From: Polyodon spathula | Taxonomy: Eukaryota; Chordata; Actinopteri; Acipenseriformes; Polyodontidae | Length of the DNA stretch: 64,000 nt | Direction: 5' to 3' | NCBI RefSeq assembly: GCF_017654505.1 | Contig: NC_054536.1 | Location: forward strand, 28,731,470 to 28,795,469 | Shown: one piece after another, positions 9,478 to 23,088 of the stretch | Layout of the letters: every line of letters begins with the position of its first letter | How positions within the stretch are numbered: the stretch's first letter is position 1 | Notes under the pieces: model-generated | What the model was told of the DNA's origin: nothing | Seen by the model: only the letters and a program-made list of their open reading frames with translations | The model's database searches: none | Program-made: the position numbers and the translations under genes

Positions 9478-10072
9478 TGTGATGGGGTACTCCCTGCCCC
9501 TGTGCATATTATGTTTTGTGTTATTTTGTATGAGTTGTATTATTATTTAAATGTGATGTTTTATGTATTTAAAACACACCATTTTATTGTTGTTGTTTGA
9601 CAGCCTGGATAGGGTTAGAATGCCCCATCCAGATAAAATCGTGAGAATGCATTGTCAACAGTGAGTGCTTATTGATAAACTGGCTGTTGACCACCCATAT
9701 GATAAAACCCATGCTGAATGTGTTTGAGGGGTAAATTAGGTAACTGATAGCCAGTTGACCCCTCTACCACATTATAAAAGACCTGCAGATTTGGCTGAAC
9801 GGGATTTAGTGTGTTCAGAGGCAGAACGAGACGTGACTGAAAGAGAATAAAAAGCTTAAATTAGGACAATTGCGTTTGTTCCATGTCTGTTTGTTTTGTT
9901 TCTCTGTTTTGGCCACTGTGCTGTTTTGGTTCTGTAAAGTGTTTTGTTTTGTTCAAACCTTTTATTTATTTTACAGTAAATCGGCACACTGGTGCATTAA
10001 TTCATATCCCAGCACTGTTGTCTGTCTGTTTGCTTCCTGTCCTGATGTCACCACACGAGCCATCGTGTGACA
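9478..10072 (+). mobile_element. Solo LTR (595 bp) with GAGGC target duplication
   Basis: It starts TGTGATGGGG and ends CGTGTGACA. GAGGC flanks it exactly at 9473-9477 and 10073-10077. TATAAAA lies at 9773-9779, with short inverted repeats upstream (AACTGGCT/AGCCAGTT at 9678-9685 and 9749-9756; GAGGGGT/ACCCCTC closer in). A T-rich R/U5 follows. No internal coding region remains, as expected after LTR-LTR recombination. Confidence 0.85.
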
Positions 10073-13000
10073 GAGGCTTTTGTTGGAATGAATGCTAGTA
10101 GGTCTTTCATTGTTAACCGATACTACTTGGCGGCAGTAGGTGCAGAGGAGACATTTAATATGAAAGGCTTTCAAATTGGAAAAACACAGCTGAAAAATGT
10201 AGTGATCACCAAAAAGCAGATTTGGACCCAAACCCTGCCCGTTATTTAAGGGCATGTGTTACTACATTGCAGTGCTGCAGCTTGTTTGCTTACCTCTTGC
10301 CAGATGTCACATTCTCCCAATTTTTATTGCCAATTAAGTCTTGATTAAATTTTTTTTTTTAGCTTTTATTTTGTGCTCTTTTGTAGATAGAACGTTATTA
10401 TACAGTAAAGCTAATAGTCTTTCTAATTTGGCTGGTTTATTACATTTACAATATTTTTGTTAGAGAATATATAACCGGTTCAACTTTGGTCCGGCTTAAT
10501 GTCTTTGCGTTGTGTTGTATTTTATTTCTAGTTGGCCCTCTCTGCTACTCTATCCCCTTTTCCTCATCTCCCAAACTGACGACAACAATGCTTGGGTATG
10601 GCAGGCAATTTATTCAACAGCATAATATCACAGCAACTGTTAAAATAAAAACACATTTCAGTTTCAGGCAGCTTAATTTGTTTCCTCAATTCCCTCTTTC
10701 CATTCGAGAAGAGACTGGGCACATTTGTAAAAACAGTGTATAGAAATACATGTATTTGCATAAAATAAAATAAAACCCTGCTTACATATTATTGCTGTAC
10801 CATCGTTATAATAGATCCTGCTGTTAAACATTTATATATAAACAGCTTTATAAAAAAAACATTCAACACTATTATAAACAACAGATAAAAGGGAGGACAA
10901 CATATCAAAAAAAAAATGCATTTCAGTTTCAGGCAGCTTCATTTGTTTCCTCAATTCCTATAACAAAATAAAATAATAAATATACCCGAAGAGCAATTCT
11001 GATTCGGCCACATTGTGGTACTGTATCCATGACAACCACGTGTAGATGCAATAATAATTAATGCACATAAAAACAATATATATATTAAAAACATAGCAAA
11101 TTTATATGAGAATAATGCATTACAGTATTGGGGGTGGGGGGGTGGGGTTATTTTACAGTATATACAACTTTCAATCACTGTTGGGCATTTTCATGTTAAT
11201 AAAATTGAAGTATAAAAGCAGAGAAAACGCCATGAAGCGACTGGGAAGAGGTAACCTGGAACCGGAACTATTCAAGAGACTGTTGTTTACTCCCTTTATT
11301 CACCACAAGGTGTCAGTGTAGCTGACCCTAATATAGTAATTGATTTTTGGAGGAATTAAATTAAAGTCTATATTAGGTCTGTTACAAATACGCTGAAGGA
11401 AAACAGAACCAGAGGTGATTACAGAATGAACATCAATATCAAAACAATTGATTTGCACAATGGTCCTAATACAGCAGCACTCAGTCAAGTACTATCTGGT
11501 ATAGATTACCTATGTGTATTGCGACATGTGATACTACTGTTGTAACTTTCTGCCAGTGTTTAAAACCATTGTAACTGCCCTAGTGCGCTAATTGCTCTAT
11601 ACAGATCCATTGGCTTGCCGTTTTATTGTCATTGCATTGCTACTGAATGCCATTTGTAAGGAGTTAAGAATTGATTGTCTCCAGTACCCAAGACCACTTG
11701 AAGTTTCTCTTGGTGCAAACATCATTATAACTGCTTTGAAAAAGTACCAAATAACAAAGCAAATTAAATATTGTGATGAAGTAATCATTTATCATCCAAA
11801 GCTATCATGGTTGTAGAGCTTCAAATGAAATGTTGATATATTTGTATCACGTTTAACTTGCCTTTCTATGATGTTTGCATTAGTTTTTGTAGCTCTATGT
11901 TCTGTTGATCCAATACTGAGAGCTTGTCATTTTATCTACATTTATGTTAATCTGTCAGTGAGGTTGCCTGGAAAATTATAACTGCCCATGACTGAAAAGT
12001 CCTCCTCATTCCAGATAAATTATGTGACAAAAAAGCCTTTCGATGTGACCGGTCCACCTACTCAATTCTACTGATGTCGCTCATAAAATCAAAAGCATTC
12101 CACGACATGTCAGTGCCCTTTATATTTTTTTTCAAAGGCTCTTTCTTTGTTATGTTTTAGGGTTGACAGCTATAGTGCAAAGTTACATTTCAGTGGTTTG
12201 CCAGATAGTCACAAAAAAAAGAAAAAAAATGATATTTTGCTCAAACTGATCAAAGCTTCCAGTATTGCTCTTTTTGAAGTAGGCTAATTTACAGAAAAGA
12301 TATACAACATTTCAAAGGGTATCTCTCAAGTGTTTGCCAATCTAGTGGACATGTCTCTGAAGTCAGCATCTCACAATTATTTTTTCTTGCTTGTCAAGAC
12401 CAAAATAGGAATGGTATCTGACAGAAAACATTTAGCAACAAAGGTTTATGGGACATGATGCTGCAGAGTGAAAGCAGATTGATTTGAATTGGTACAGTGA
12501 GCACTGAAATGATAAACACATTTGCAGCCAGTGCTCGAATTATGGGGGGCCAAGAGAGTCCTGGCACCCTTACCTCTTTTAAGGGCCCCCTCACTTTTGT
12601 ATATTCGAAGGTGCCGGGGGAGGGGGGGAGTGTTTTGGCCCCCTTCCTTCTCACCAGTCAGAAATCTGTTGGCTGCAGGAGGATTTTCTATTTTGGGGAA
12701 AGCATTATAGAAGTGAACACTGCTTTCTTTTTGTGTACATGACTGCATACACATCCTCTTGCTACCAACCAAATTACTGTTTTAGCCTTGTGCAGTATGA
12801 ATGATTGGAGATGCTACCAAACAAACTGCTGCTTAGGTCACTTGCATTATGGCCTACTTTTTTTTTTTGTCCCGGTCGGAAACAGTAAAACTGTTAAATC
12901 GTTCCGGTTTTGCTACTGTATTCACTTTTTTTTTTTTTTTTTTTTAAAAAGCATCTTAACTAAAAAATTTGTCGACCACTGTGTGCTCAGCAATGTGAAA

Positions 13001-13290
13001 ATAAGAACAGCAGAATAATTTGTCAATCACATTGTAGTAACGCTCCATTTCAGAAATGTAAATTACAACTCTTATGGATTATTTGTTTAATAATGCTGAT
13101 GATGTGTTTATTAATAAATAATAGTAAGAAGTATATGGGAATGACAAAGCTGTATGTAATTTAATATGTTAATGTAACATTATTCAACAGGTTTCATTCG
13201 ACTTTATGAAGCAAAATTATTAGTTCATTCTATAGGGTGCTGCAAAAAAACTGGGCATCGGGTTGTGTACATGTAATATTTTATTGTACA
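10073..13290. other. Non-coding DNA
   Basis: No gene is recognised. A 50-bp motif is repeated directly (about 10650-10702 and 10914-10960). A G-rich stretch lies at 11129-11145. The section 13137-13247 matches part of the MITE-like repeat at 19562-19848. Confidence 0.5.
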
Positions 13291-13558
<268 letters not shown>

Positions 13559-14407
13559 GGGAATGGGTTGCTGGGGTGGTGTGAAAGACTCGGGGAGCGA
13601 GGGTCTAGCGTAAGGGGCTGGGATCAAGGGGCTATAAGGAGGTGATTGAAAATGACTGGTAAAGTGGGGGTCAAGAGTAAAGAGAGAGAACTAATTGTTT
13701 AGAGAAATTAACAAAAATAATCACTTTATATTTCATTTTTGACTCCCAGTTTCCTACTTTATGCTTTTATTTTCTTGATTATTGTGTAAAAATAAACAGC
13801 TTGAGCCTTTCAATTCAGTCCAGCCTCAGTCTAATTTCTATCCCGAAGAACCCGAAACGCTACAGTATTAATCAGAAAATAATAACTATGAAGACTTACT
13901 TGAGATAAAAGTTTTCGGAAGAAGACTCCACCCTTTATCAAAGCTAAGCTCAATCATTCTAACAACAACGTGACAGTAACAGCGTCCTATGGTAGCTAGA
14001 TACAACTTGAAAATAATAGTGTTCCAATAACTTGCCTTTGTAAGATTTCATACCAGTTTGACTCAGTGATATGAATTCGCTTGGAATTTTAAAATTTTAC
14101 AGAAAAAGTTCTTTTGGTCATTGGTCACACTGTGTACCAAAAAAAAAAAATAATAATTTTGTTCCTGGGTAGTAAGTGTTATTTCCTAATTGCTTATGCC
14201 TCAAAAGTATAGAACATGGCTATTATTCCCCACAGACTTTGCTTTTGTGACCAGGACAGTGATATTTCAAAATATCACTATTTCCAATGGAAAAACAGGC
14301 AAATGTGTGTCTTTTCGTTCACATAAAGTCAGACAAAAACAACATATGAATCCAAATTAACATGTATTTATACTAAAGTAATACAAAGATGACTACAAAA
14401 GATTTAG

Positions 14408-14483
14408 AAGTGAGTAGTTTTTCGAGATTTACAATTATACTGTAAATACAGTATAATTGTAAATCTCGAAAAACTACTCACTT
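14408..14483. repeat. Perfect palindrome, 37-bp arms
   Basis: The left arm 14408-14444 and right arm 14447-14483 are exact reverse complements with only AA between them. Similarity stops at both outer edges. It can extrude as a hairpin. It may be a tiny foldback element or the scar of a break repaired by fold-back synthesis. Confidence 0.9.
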
Positions 14484-14489
14484 GAACCA

Positions 14490-14998
14490 GGCCTGAAGAG
14501 GGCACATAAGCAGGAGGCCCAAAGGAAGAGTGTGGAAAGCTGCTGCCATCAAGCAGGAGCTGTAGCCAGGTGACCCCGTGGCGACTGGATCTCAAAGAAA
14601 ATCCGGGTACACTGAGACACACGGGAGAGGTAGTAGGCTCATCATTAAAGATTGACTGCCTTGTCCCATCTTCTGTAGGCCAGGGCACTTGCAAGACTGC
14701 GGTAGCCCTCTTGATCAGAAGCTAGTAGAAGCTCTGGCAAAGGGAGCTTAACCTACAAATAATGTGCTGTCTCCAGGTCCTCAGACGGGACCACCAGCTC
14801 CAAAGGGACAGACAAGGCAAGCGGTGCTGACCATTCATGCAGTAATGGTCGGAACCAGGATGGTACTGGGTTAGTTCGGTACCGGTTCGGTGACTGGCAC
14901 TGGGTCGATACAGTATGGTACTGGGTTGGAACTGCAAGCATGTATCTCGGTCCAGCGCAGCGTTGCTGAGCCCAGCAGCTGTGTGTTTATTTCTGTAA
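14490..14998 (-). other. GC-richer segment with degenerate short repeats
   Basis: On the plus strand the motif TGGTACTGGGTT recurs with variation (about 14860-14932). On the minus strand this gives a frame rich in VPTQY/VPSWF-like pieces, followed by an A-tract at 14997-15022. It may be the decayed 3' part of a retroelement ORF, but I recognise no domain. Confidence 0.25.
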
Positions 14999-15511
14999 AA
15001 AAAAAAAAAAAAAAAAAAAAAAACACAGAAAATACAATGAGAAAAATATTTGTCCACAGAAAACAGTAATAACATAATTACACTTCAGAAAAATAAATGT
15101 CTCATAACTTAAAACTAGAATTTTAATTTAACTCCAACCAGAGCTAAGCAGACTGTTAGGAGAGCACATGTTAGCCAACTTGTGTTACTTGATCTCTGTG
15201 AAGGAGTTACTCAAGCCACTGGCTTCACGCGAGGCACAAGGCCATTGCGGAATGTAACAAACAAAAAGTTATAGTGCACAATATATGCGTAAATAATTTA
15301 AAAAAAAAACTCAAAAAAACAGCTACAGCGTAAATATTGCATACATTATGTACAATACAATAATTTGCGAAAATTATACAATCATTAGCAACAAATATTT
15401 ATCTGATGTCAGGCTTCCCTGTCAGGTCAGTTCTTGTTAGGAAAAATGATGCTGAGACCTGTACACAATCCTCGGGGGTGGGCATGACTGCGTCACATGC
15501 TCGGCTGAGCA

Positions 15512-16128
15512 GCTTTGGTTTCAGAGTTCACTTATCTCAGCAGTACCATCACTCTTAAGGGAGTAACTGAAAAAGACATCAAGGCACAACTGGGGAAAGC
15601 TAGGATGGCATTTGAAAATTACAACCTCTGTGGAAGTCTTCTGTATATTCGCAGAAGACCAAACAAAAAGAATATACAGCAGTCCTTTCTGTACTACTCT
15701 ATGGATCAGAATGCTGGCGTGTGACACAGGGGGATACAAAGAGATTAGCCAGCTTCCAAAACACATGCCTACGAAAGATCTTACGAGTATTTTGGCCCAA
15801 CACCATATCCAACCACAGACTACATCAATTGTCACAACAGGAAAACATCCACACAATCCTTAAAAGGAGGTGGAAATGGTTTGGACAAATCTCCAGAATG
15901 CCAGCAACTTACCGGCAAAAACAGCACTGACATGGACCCCGGAAAGAAAGATAAAAAGAGGCAGGCCCAGAACAACATGGAGACAACGGACCATGAAAGA
16001 AGAACTGAAGGCTGCCGGGCTCACATGGGGTACGGTAGCAAAGAAAGCCCAGGGCAGAGGAAGCTGGCAAAGTCTTGTGCGAGCCTTATGTGCCACTTGG
16101 CATGAAAAGGATAAGTAAGTAAGTATTA
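15512..16128 (+). pseudogene. 3' fragment of an RTE-type LINE (end of reverse transcriptase ORF)
   Basis: Three frames together follow the C-terminus of RTE-clade LINE proteins. FTYLSSTIT and KDIKAQLGKARMAF come first, then a frame with TQGDTKRLASFQNTCLRKIL and FWPNTISN, then TALTWTPE, KRGRPRTTWR and LKAAGLTWGTVAKKAQ, ending in LCATWHEKDK before a stop near 16118. A short AAGT tail (about 16111-16125) marks the 3' end, typical of RTE elements. The 5' part, with endonuclease and RT catalytic core, is missing, as expected from truncated insertion, and at least two frameshifts break the rest. It is inactive. Confidence 0.85.
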
Positions 16129-16496
16129 AGGAAAATGGGAGAAATTATAGCAAAATATGTTGAGAAAAATTTAAAAAAAGAAGAAGTTCTTTTGGGTGGA
16201 GCATAGAAACAATCCAAGCTATTTGGATTCAGCTCTAGTTTGCGAAAAAAAATAAAAATAGCCACCGCACTTGCAGACAAGTTACAAAGTGCAGATAAAA
16301 TAAATAATGATAACTTCATGTCAGGAGAATGTAATACTTGGTTACAAGACGATATTAAAAATCTTACAAGATAAGAAAAAAGAATCTCTAATGCAGCGAT
16401 TAATGTTGACATCCAATTAAGAAAAGAAAATGAATTGAAATAGTAAATGAATGATGCATAGGGAGCCATTAAGTGCTTGGCAAAAACAACGTAGTT

Positions 16497-16597
<101 letters not shown>

Positions 16598-16599
16598 AC

Positions 16600-19560
16600 A
16601 ACCTTTCAGCTCCTTTTGTCAACTAGAGCTGTAAAGTTTTATGTTTGTATGTTTTTTTCTAAGGCTGCTGCTTTTATTTCTAAACCTTTCTCTCAATTGG
16701 GGTACACACACACTTTACTTTTATTTCTGTGTGTGTGCATTCAGAAACCTGAACTGTTCTTTTCCTCCATGCTTACTGTATCTCACTCAGACCATGCAAC
16801 AACAGGGGCTGACATTTTTAACCATTTTACAATTCTCTTGTTATAAACTAAAGGAATAAATCCTTAATTATTTCTCCATATAATCTCACATACTGCCAAA
16901 TGCCCTGTCTGTCTGGGGAAACAGGATAAGATCTGATTACTTTGAAGTCCAATGGCAGAAATTCCTCGTTTTCACAGTGATATTTCCCCCTTATAAAGAA
17001 GATTTGGGCATAGGGGTTAAAAACATGATCAGGTCCGACAGAGTCGTGTTCCCACAGACAAGGTGTCAGGCTTCAGCTGGGGGAATGAGGAGGGCTGATT
17101 TTTGTTGGCTGCTTTACCTCTGTATTTTCAGTACTCTTTACTCTTTCATTAAACTCACCTGACGTGCTGAAGGGTAATGGATATCTGAGTGTTGACTGTA
17201 TTGTGATCTACTTATATAGAACAATCAACATTCTGGTAAATTTGCGTGTAAAACAATTTACAATGGTGTTGAAGGATATTGTAGTACTCCAAACACGTAG
17301 TAGTTTTTGATGAAAAATAACATTATGTTAAATGCAAATTAAATCCGTTAGACCTTAGTTTTTTCAACAGAAAATCACACTTTGGTTAAGACACAAAATG
17401 CCACAAAGACAGGCAGTGAACAGAAATATTTACTTACTTATTGCAGCCCATGGTAGACTATTGTGGCATTTAGTTACACAGGACTCATGAAGCCTTAGAC
17501 TTTGTGAAAGCGAGACATTCAGTCATTAGTCACAAGACTCTTGATTTTTCTTGAGAATTACTGGTAAATGTCTGAGGTAAAGCTTTATCATGTTTATTTT
17601 GGATATTTAGCGCTTTGCAGTAAATCTTAAGATTTGCCAAGATTCAGACTTTTACTGTAACACAGTATTGTAAAAAATATACTGGCCTACAGCAGCTTTT
17701 TTTTTCCAGTGTAGTAAGAACTAAACTGTGATATATGGATCTGAAGCATCTGCCTGATGAAAAAAGCGCACACTGAAACAAGGGAGAACCGAAAGATACT
17801 CACTTGTCACTAGATAATGTTAGTGAACTGTACCATACACATTATTTATGCTTCGTTTGTACACGGTTGGCACAAAAGACTGTGAGCCAAAAATCTTGTG
17901 GGCACAAACAACATGCTGAATATATTTTTAATCAAGGAGTTTCCGTCACAAACAAGTGAGGCAGGTGCCAAGAAAAACAGAATGTCATCAATATGACACA
18001 TCTGCAATCCCTCCCACATCTTGAAAAAAAGTTTTCTGTTAGAGGCTAAGAAGTACAGAAAGACAAAATTGAAAAAAAACTTCTAACTTCATGTATACTA
18101 GCTTTAAAGTGAAAGCACTGTAAGCACTCTGGTGCGCCATAAGGGCAATTACTTCAAGTCTCCGGTGCACACCACTAGAGCAGACATTTTTTTTTTGCAT
18201 GCTGCCAGCCCTTAGCATGAATGAGGAAGTCAAAATATGCATTTAAAATTATTCAGACACAAACAAGAGTGCTGAAGCATGGAGTAGAACCAGAAACAGA
18301 GAGACCTGAAATAACTTGAAAATATTCTATCCTCTTTATTATCAAATAACCAATCATGTCATCTGAAAGAAGATAGGTATGCTGTTGGATTTAGCTGCTG
18401 CAGACAGTTCACTAAAAGTCCATTAGTCCAAATACCCCTTGAAAAGCTTAGCTTTTTTGTTCGGCTCAAGCAAACACACTTTATACAGTATACATGCTTA
18501 AGGGAGTTAAGCATCATCCCATGACTTTCTTCAACTTTGTTGGGAATGTTCTTTTTATAGCAGTGCATAAGTGAAGACTTTCTCAGTAATGCTAACCACT
18601 ATGTAACATTAATATATAAGAAACACTCAAAAGGAGACAGCTGTGTCCTCTGTAGAGAAGCCACCACATTGCATCACAGCACCACAGCGCCACAAGCTGT
18701 CGGTTTGTTTGGGTAACCATTGACATGCTACTGTTAATAAGCTTCCTGGATATAACTGGGCTGCACATTCAAGTAGCACATGTCAGAAGAAAAAATCAGA
18801 TGCACAAGATGAAAGCCTGGTCATTTTTACAGCGTTCAGATAATGGTTTGATAAATTGTCTTAGTGACAATCTAGTGGCACTAAAATGCAATGGTTCTGA
18901 ACTAAGATAGAACTAGGAAAGCTAAATCAGTGTGATGATGGCATTTTCATATTGTAAATTTCAATGGTTTGAACTAACGCATGGGTACCATTTCGGTACA
19001 GGTGTACTAATGTATCAAGACCAAAGTGCAATCTTTCCAAGCCTACTGTGTTACCATTGCTGATAAAGGTTATATCAGGTGCTCTCAGGATAATATTTTT
19101 GTATTAGAGACGGGCCTGTATAAAAATGTTTTGATAACCGTTAAAAAAAATACCATGGTAACCTTAATAGCACATTATATAGTACATGACGCAAGTTATA
19201 AAGTGAAGGCTTACTAAAAATGGAGAAATACTACAGTAAATTACTTAAATGACTGTAATTCCCCAAAATAGCACAAAAACATGTTCATTTCACAGAATGA
19301 TTTAACATTTCATTTCACAGAATGATTTAAACTTGAGCTATTTAAGCAACAGAACCAGAAGAAGAGAGATTTCCTGTCTGGTAAGGTCCGCCTCGTGCAG
19401 TTAAATGTCCCGAGCCAGGCTATGTAGGCTATGCTTTTTATTTATTTATTTATTTTTTCAGGAAAGCGATCCTGAAACACAAATTTAATAGCAGAATCAG
19501 ATGGTACAGTACAGTAGTTGTCAGTAACACCGTAGGCTATGTATTTGAATATAATTTATA
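16600..19560. other. Non-coding DNA
   Basis: No gene, transposon or long repeat is recognised. A 22-bp tandem pair (TTTCACAGAATGATTTAA) lies near 19286-19331. All open frames are short and lack known motifs. Confidence 0.5.
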
Positions 19561-19561
19561 T

Positions 19562-19848
19562 ATATGACCAAAACTTTAGGACAGAGACATAATTTAAAAA
19601 ATATATATGAACATCATTTTGATATTTTATTTAACATCATGCAATCAAAGAAACAACCAAATGACATCGCTAAAGTCTACCGAAAACTACAACAGTAGTA
19701 CAGTATGTTAGCTTTTTAAATTTTTGGAAAACTACAAAATGATATGTAATTCAATATGTTAACATCACATTATTCAGCAGGTTTCATTTGATTTTATGAA
19801 GCAACAATAGTTAATTCTGCAGGGCATGATGCAAAACTTTTACCATAG
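19562..19848. repeat. MITE-like repeat
   Basis: The ends TATGACCAAAACTTTAGG (left) and the complement of GCAAAACTTTTACCATAGC (right) are roughly inverted. The right-hand 110 bp recurs at 13137-13247 with about 80 percent identity by eye. It is probably a Tc1/mariner-type non-autonomous repeat; the limits are approximate. Confidence 0.4.
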
Positions 19849-19849
19849 C

Positions 19850-21470
19850 TGTAATGCCCCCCAGATAATCTACTAAATAAAAATGCTGGTTTGTTTATCA
19901 GAGCTGTTTTTTTCTGTCATCTATATGCAGGTGTATGAAATGAGTGATCGACTTAGCAAAGAAACACACGTTGCTGACAACAAGTAGCCTACTACTGGAG
20001 TGTTAGAAAGTATATCTTTTATATAGTATAGATAATATGTAGTGAAAAACTGCAGACATTGTGGCGCTCCGCCCTGCTGATGAGTGTCCCAGGTTTTAAG
20101 CTGGCAAGAGACCAGATTTTTAGCCAATACTAAGGATAAGTTTATTTATGAAAAAAAGGATGTGTTTTTGAGTTAAAACAAGGAAATAGACTGGTACACG
20201 AATTGAACTGCTTATTTTTTTGAAGTATTTACAATCAAATATAATGTCTTGTCATAAAACTATTGGTGGTTACATTTATAAACAACAACGTTTGCTGTGG
20301 CAGTAGGGTCTTCACAGGGCAGTGCTGTATGCACAGTGTGCATGATTTGTTCTGAAACGTTGCTGGGTTCCAGGATGAATGGAGTCAGACAAAGTAGGTA
20401 CTTTTAAGGCTTGGGCCTGTATTTATTTAACACAAAATTAACGTAAGCACCCCCTATTTATGCCCTCACTCGACCCGTTTCCCTCCAATCACTAGCATCC
20501 ATTCCTCCCTACACCCCTCTTTCCACTCCTAGCATGCACTCACTGTCAGTCACCCCCAACCGCGTTTCCCCTACCCCTCAACCACTCACAGAAGTTAACC
20601 CCTCAAGAGCCCCCCATCCTCCCAGAGATCGTCACGGTAAGTAATTACAACAGGTAGGGAATTGCTGGGGGAAGTAAAATTCAAACCATCCACCTTGGAA
20701 TGGAATGGAACCAGCTGTCACAAACTCTTAAGCTAAGGACTGGAGTTTTTCACTGCCTAATAAATGGGAAAATAAAACTAATAAATATTTTTCACCTAAC
20801 TAAAAACTTATTATATAATTAGTAAAAGAATATTGTATTTGTAGCATATTGTAATTAATTATAATGTCTAGTCCATAATAAGAAAACAATTCTTATAACA
20901 CTTTTGCTGTAATTGTTGAGCAACCTTTAGCCATGATTTAGATTCCTCAGCAGAAATCATTAGATATACGATCTAAATAAAAGCAGAAAACAGAAACCTG
21001 GTGTAGATTGTTAGAAAAGCAAAGTGATTTATTGGCATCAAATGATTGGAGGCAGCTGAGGCTCAAAATTACTTTTTGCAATTTTTGCAGCCAATGTTTC
21101 AAACTGAGCCTCTTCATATAACCTATCTTTTTATAATCCAATTTCTTCTGAGTTTCTTATTGCTCTGAGTGAAGTGTGTTGGTGTCTGTATGGCATATAT
21201 ACTGTTTGTAACTCAAGAGTTACAAAAGGTAATTCTATTGTATTTAATGCAGTTAAATAATAGTTTATTGGGACAATGCTTCAGAAAGGAAAAAAAAAAA
21301 CCCACCAATTACAATTCAGAAATAAATAAAAAAAAACAAATTAAGACAACTAACACACGCTTGAAGTCAGAAGTTTTCAGATTCCATAGGGTAGATTAGT
21401 TTACCATGGAGCACCGTATGTTTACCTCTCCCCATGTTATGTTCCCATTTAGGGGCTGATAGCTCCTTAC
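19850..21470. other. Non-coding DNA
   Basis: No gene is recognised. A pyrimidine-rich (C-rich) island lies at about 20440-20630. Confidence 0.5.
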
Positions 21471-21473
21471 CAC

Positions 21474-21905
21474 TACATCCTCCGGCATCCCAAACAAAGT
21501 GACCCTAGGTTTGAATATTTAGGGTCTTCTCCGTCTTGCCCTTCTTCTCCAAAGGTTTTCCTGTCTGTCCTCAGCAAGAGCCAAGCAGCATCAGGGAGTG
21601 TACCACAACACCTATCCGGAGACCAATGACTGGTCTCTTAAGGTGTGTAGTTTTTATACATCTCTTAATTACTCACTTCTACAATGGTCTGCCCAAGTGC
21701 AAGGCAAAAGCCTTACATCTTATTACAATGCATCCGCTTAGTATTCCAGATTGCCGTAAAATTCCATGCTGTTCTCTTCATGGGAATACATTTCAATATC
21801 ATTTCAATGGATTAATGATGGCATAGTGGTAATTTGATAGCGGGTGCAAAACGGCAGGTGAAAATTATTCTTTACATACGCCACATTTTTAGTGGCCGCT
21901 AAAGT
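21474..21905 (+). repeat. Dispersed repeat, copy 1
   Basis: It is similar in the same orientation to 43387-43795. Shared blocks include GCATCCCAAACAAAGTGACC near the left and TTGATAGCGGGTGCA near the right. No coding content is seen. It is probably a non-autonomous DNA transposon or LTR piece of unknown family. Confidence 0.65.
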
Positions 21906-22856
21906 CCCACTTTACAGCTGCTAAATGTGGTTTGCACATGCAAAACACCAATTTTAGGTTTTTAACCACATCCCTCTAAAACACAATATGTTAGTTTATT
22001 TACTAATATGATTGGGGGTGCTTGCACTCAGTAATACATCCAAGAGCATGAATGAATGAATTCATTACTCACTGGTACATGTTCACAGGAATAGCTCTGA
22101 CTTCCTGATTTATTTGTGTCCCTTGATTTAAGCAACACTTGTGGTTTGTTCTCATAAATCTGGGGTCTTGCATATCTCCAGTCAAATAAATCAGGCTTTG
22201 CAAGGACAAGTCATGAACTATGCTTTACAAAATAGGTTAGGATACTAGAGCTATTGCTGTAAAGCCATCTTCTAGTTTGATCATATATGCATAATTGAGG
22301 TTGCTTGTGTATCAGGTAGTAGAGTGTGATGCTCTGCCAGAGATACGGTTATAAGCTCTATAACCACACCTCATTTTTTATTCCATTACAATCATTTTGG
22401 ATTTAAAGAACAATATCATTGTATACAATTAATTGCCTTGCAATATGACAATGCTCTTGTGCTAAGAGCAAGCTTATAAACTGTGAGAAATCTACATCTC
22501 ATTGTGATGCAGTTATACTAAATAAAGCCATGGTTACAAAGAAGAGAATGCATACTGCTGAATCAACGGTAGAATGATCATGTTTAATGAAGCCCAGAAA
22601 CAAACAGTGAGCGATAATAGACTCTAGATTATAGCATTATGCTAAATATTCTGGCTCACTACAATGCCCAGAATGTTGCATAAAAAGGGTATACAGAAAA
22701 CATGAAAATAAAATAAATAGTTCAGGGAGTTTTCTACGAGAAACTTACTGAACTTGATGAACTTAATGAAAAGACGGCGTCAAAGAGGGCACTAATAATA
22801 AGTACTAAGTAATAATAATATCATATGGTATGTGGCTCAATAGAATCATCACTATA
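21906..22856. other. Non-coding DNA
   Basis: Nothing recognisable apart from a tRNA-like stretch near 22310-22370 that does not fold convincingly as a tRNA. Confidence 0.45.
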
Positions 22857-22858
22857 TA

Positions 22859-23051
22859 CAGTGCCTACAGAAAGTCTACGCCCCCTTGAACTTTTCACAT
22901 TGTGTTGTGTGCCTCAGAGTTTGATACATTTAAATAAGGATTTTTTTCCCACTTATCTACACACCCTACTCCACACTGTTAAGGGGAAAAAAGTTTTTAT
23001 TGAGAAAATATTATACATTAAAAATACAAACTGAAAGATCATAATTGGATA

Positions 23052-23088
<37 letters not shown>

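Noticed and set aside
22303..22372. tRNA-like stretch with GGTAGTAGAGTG and a GGTTATAAGC block
   Set aside because: No acceptor stem pairing and the B box is wrong; at most a decayed SINE.
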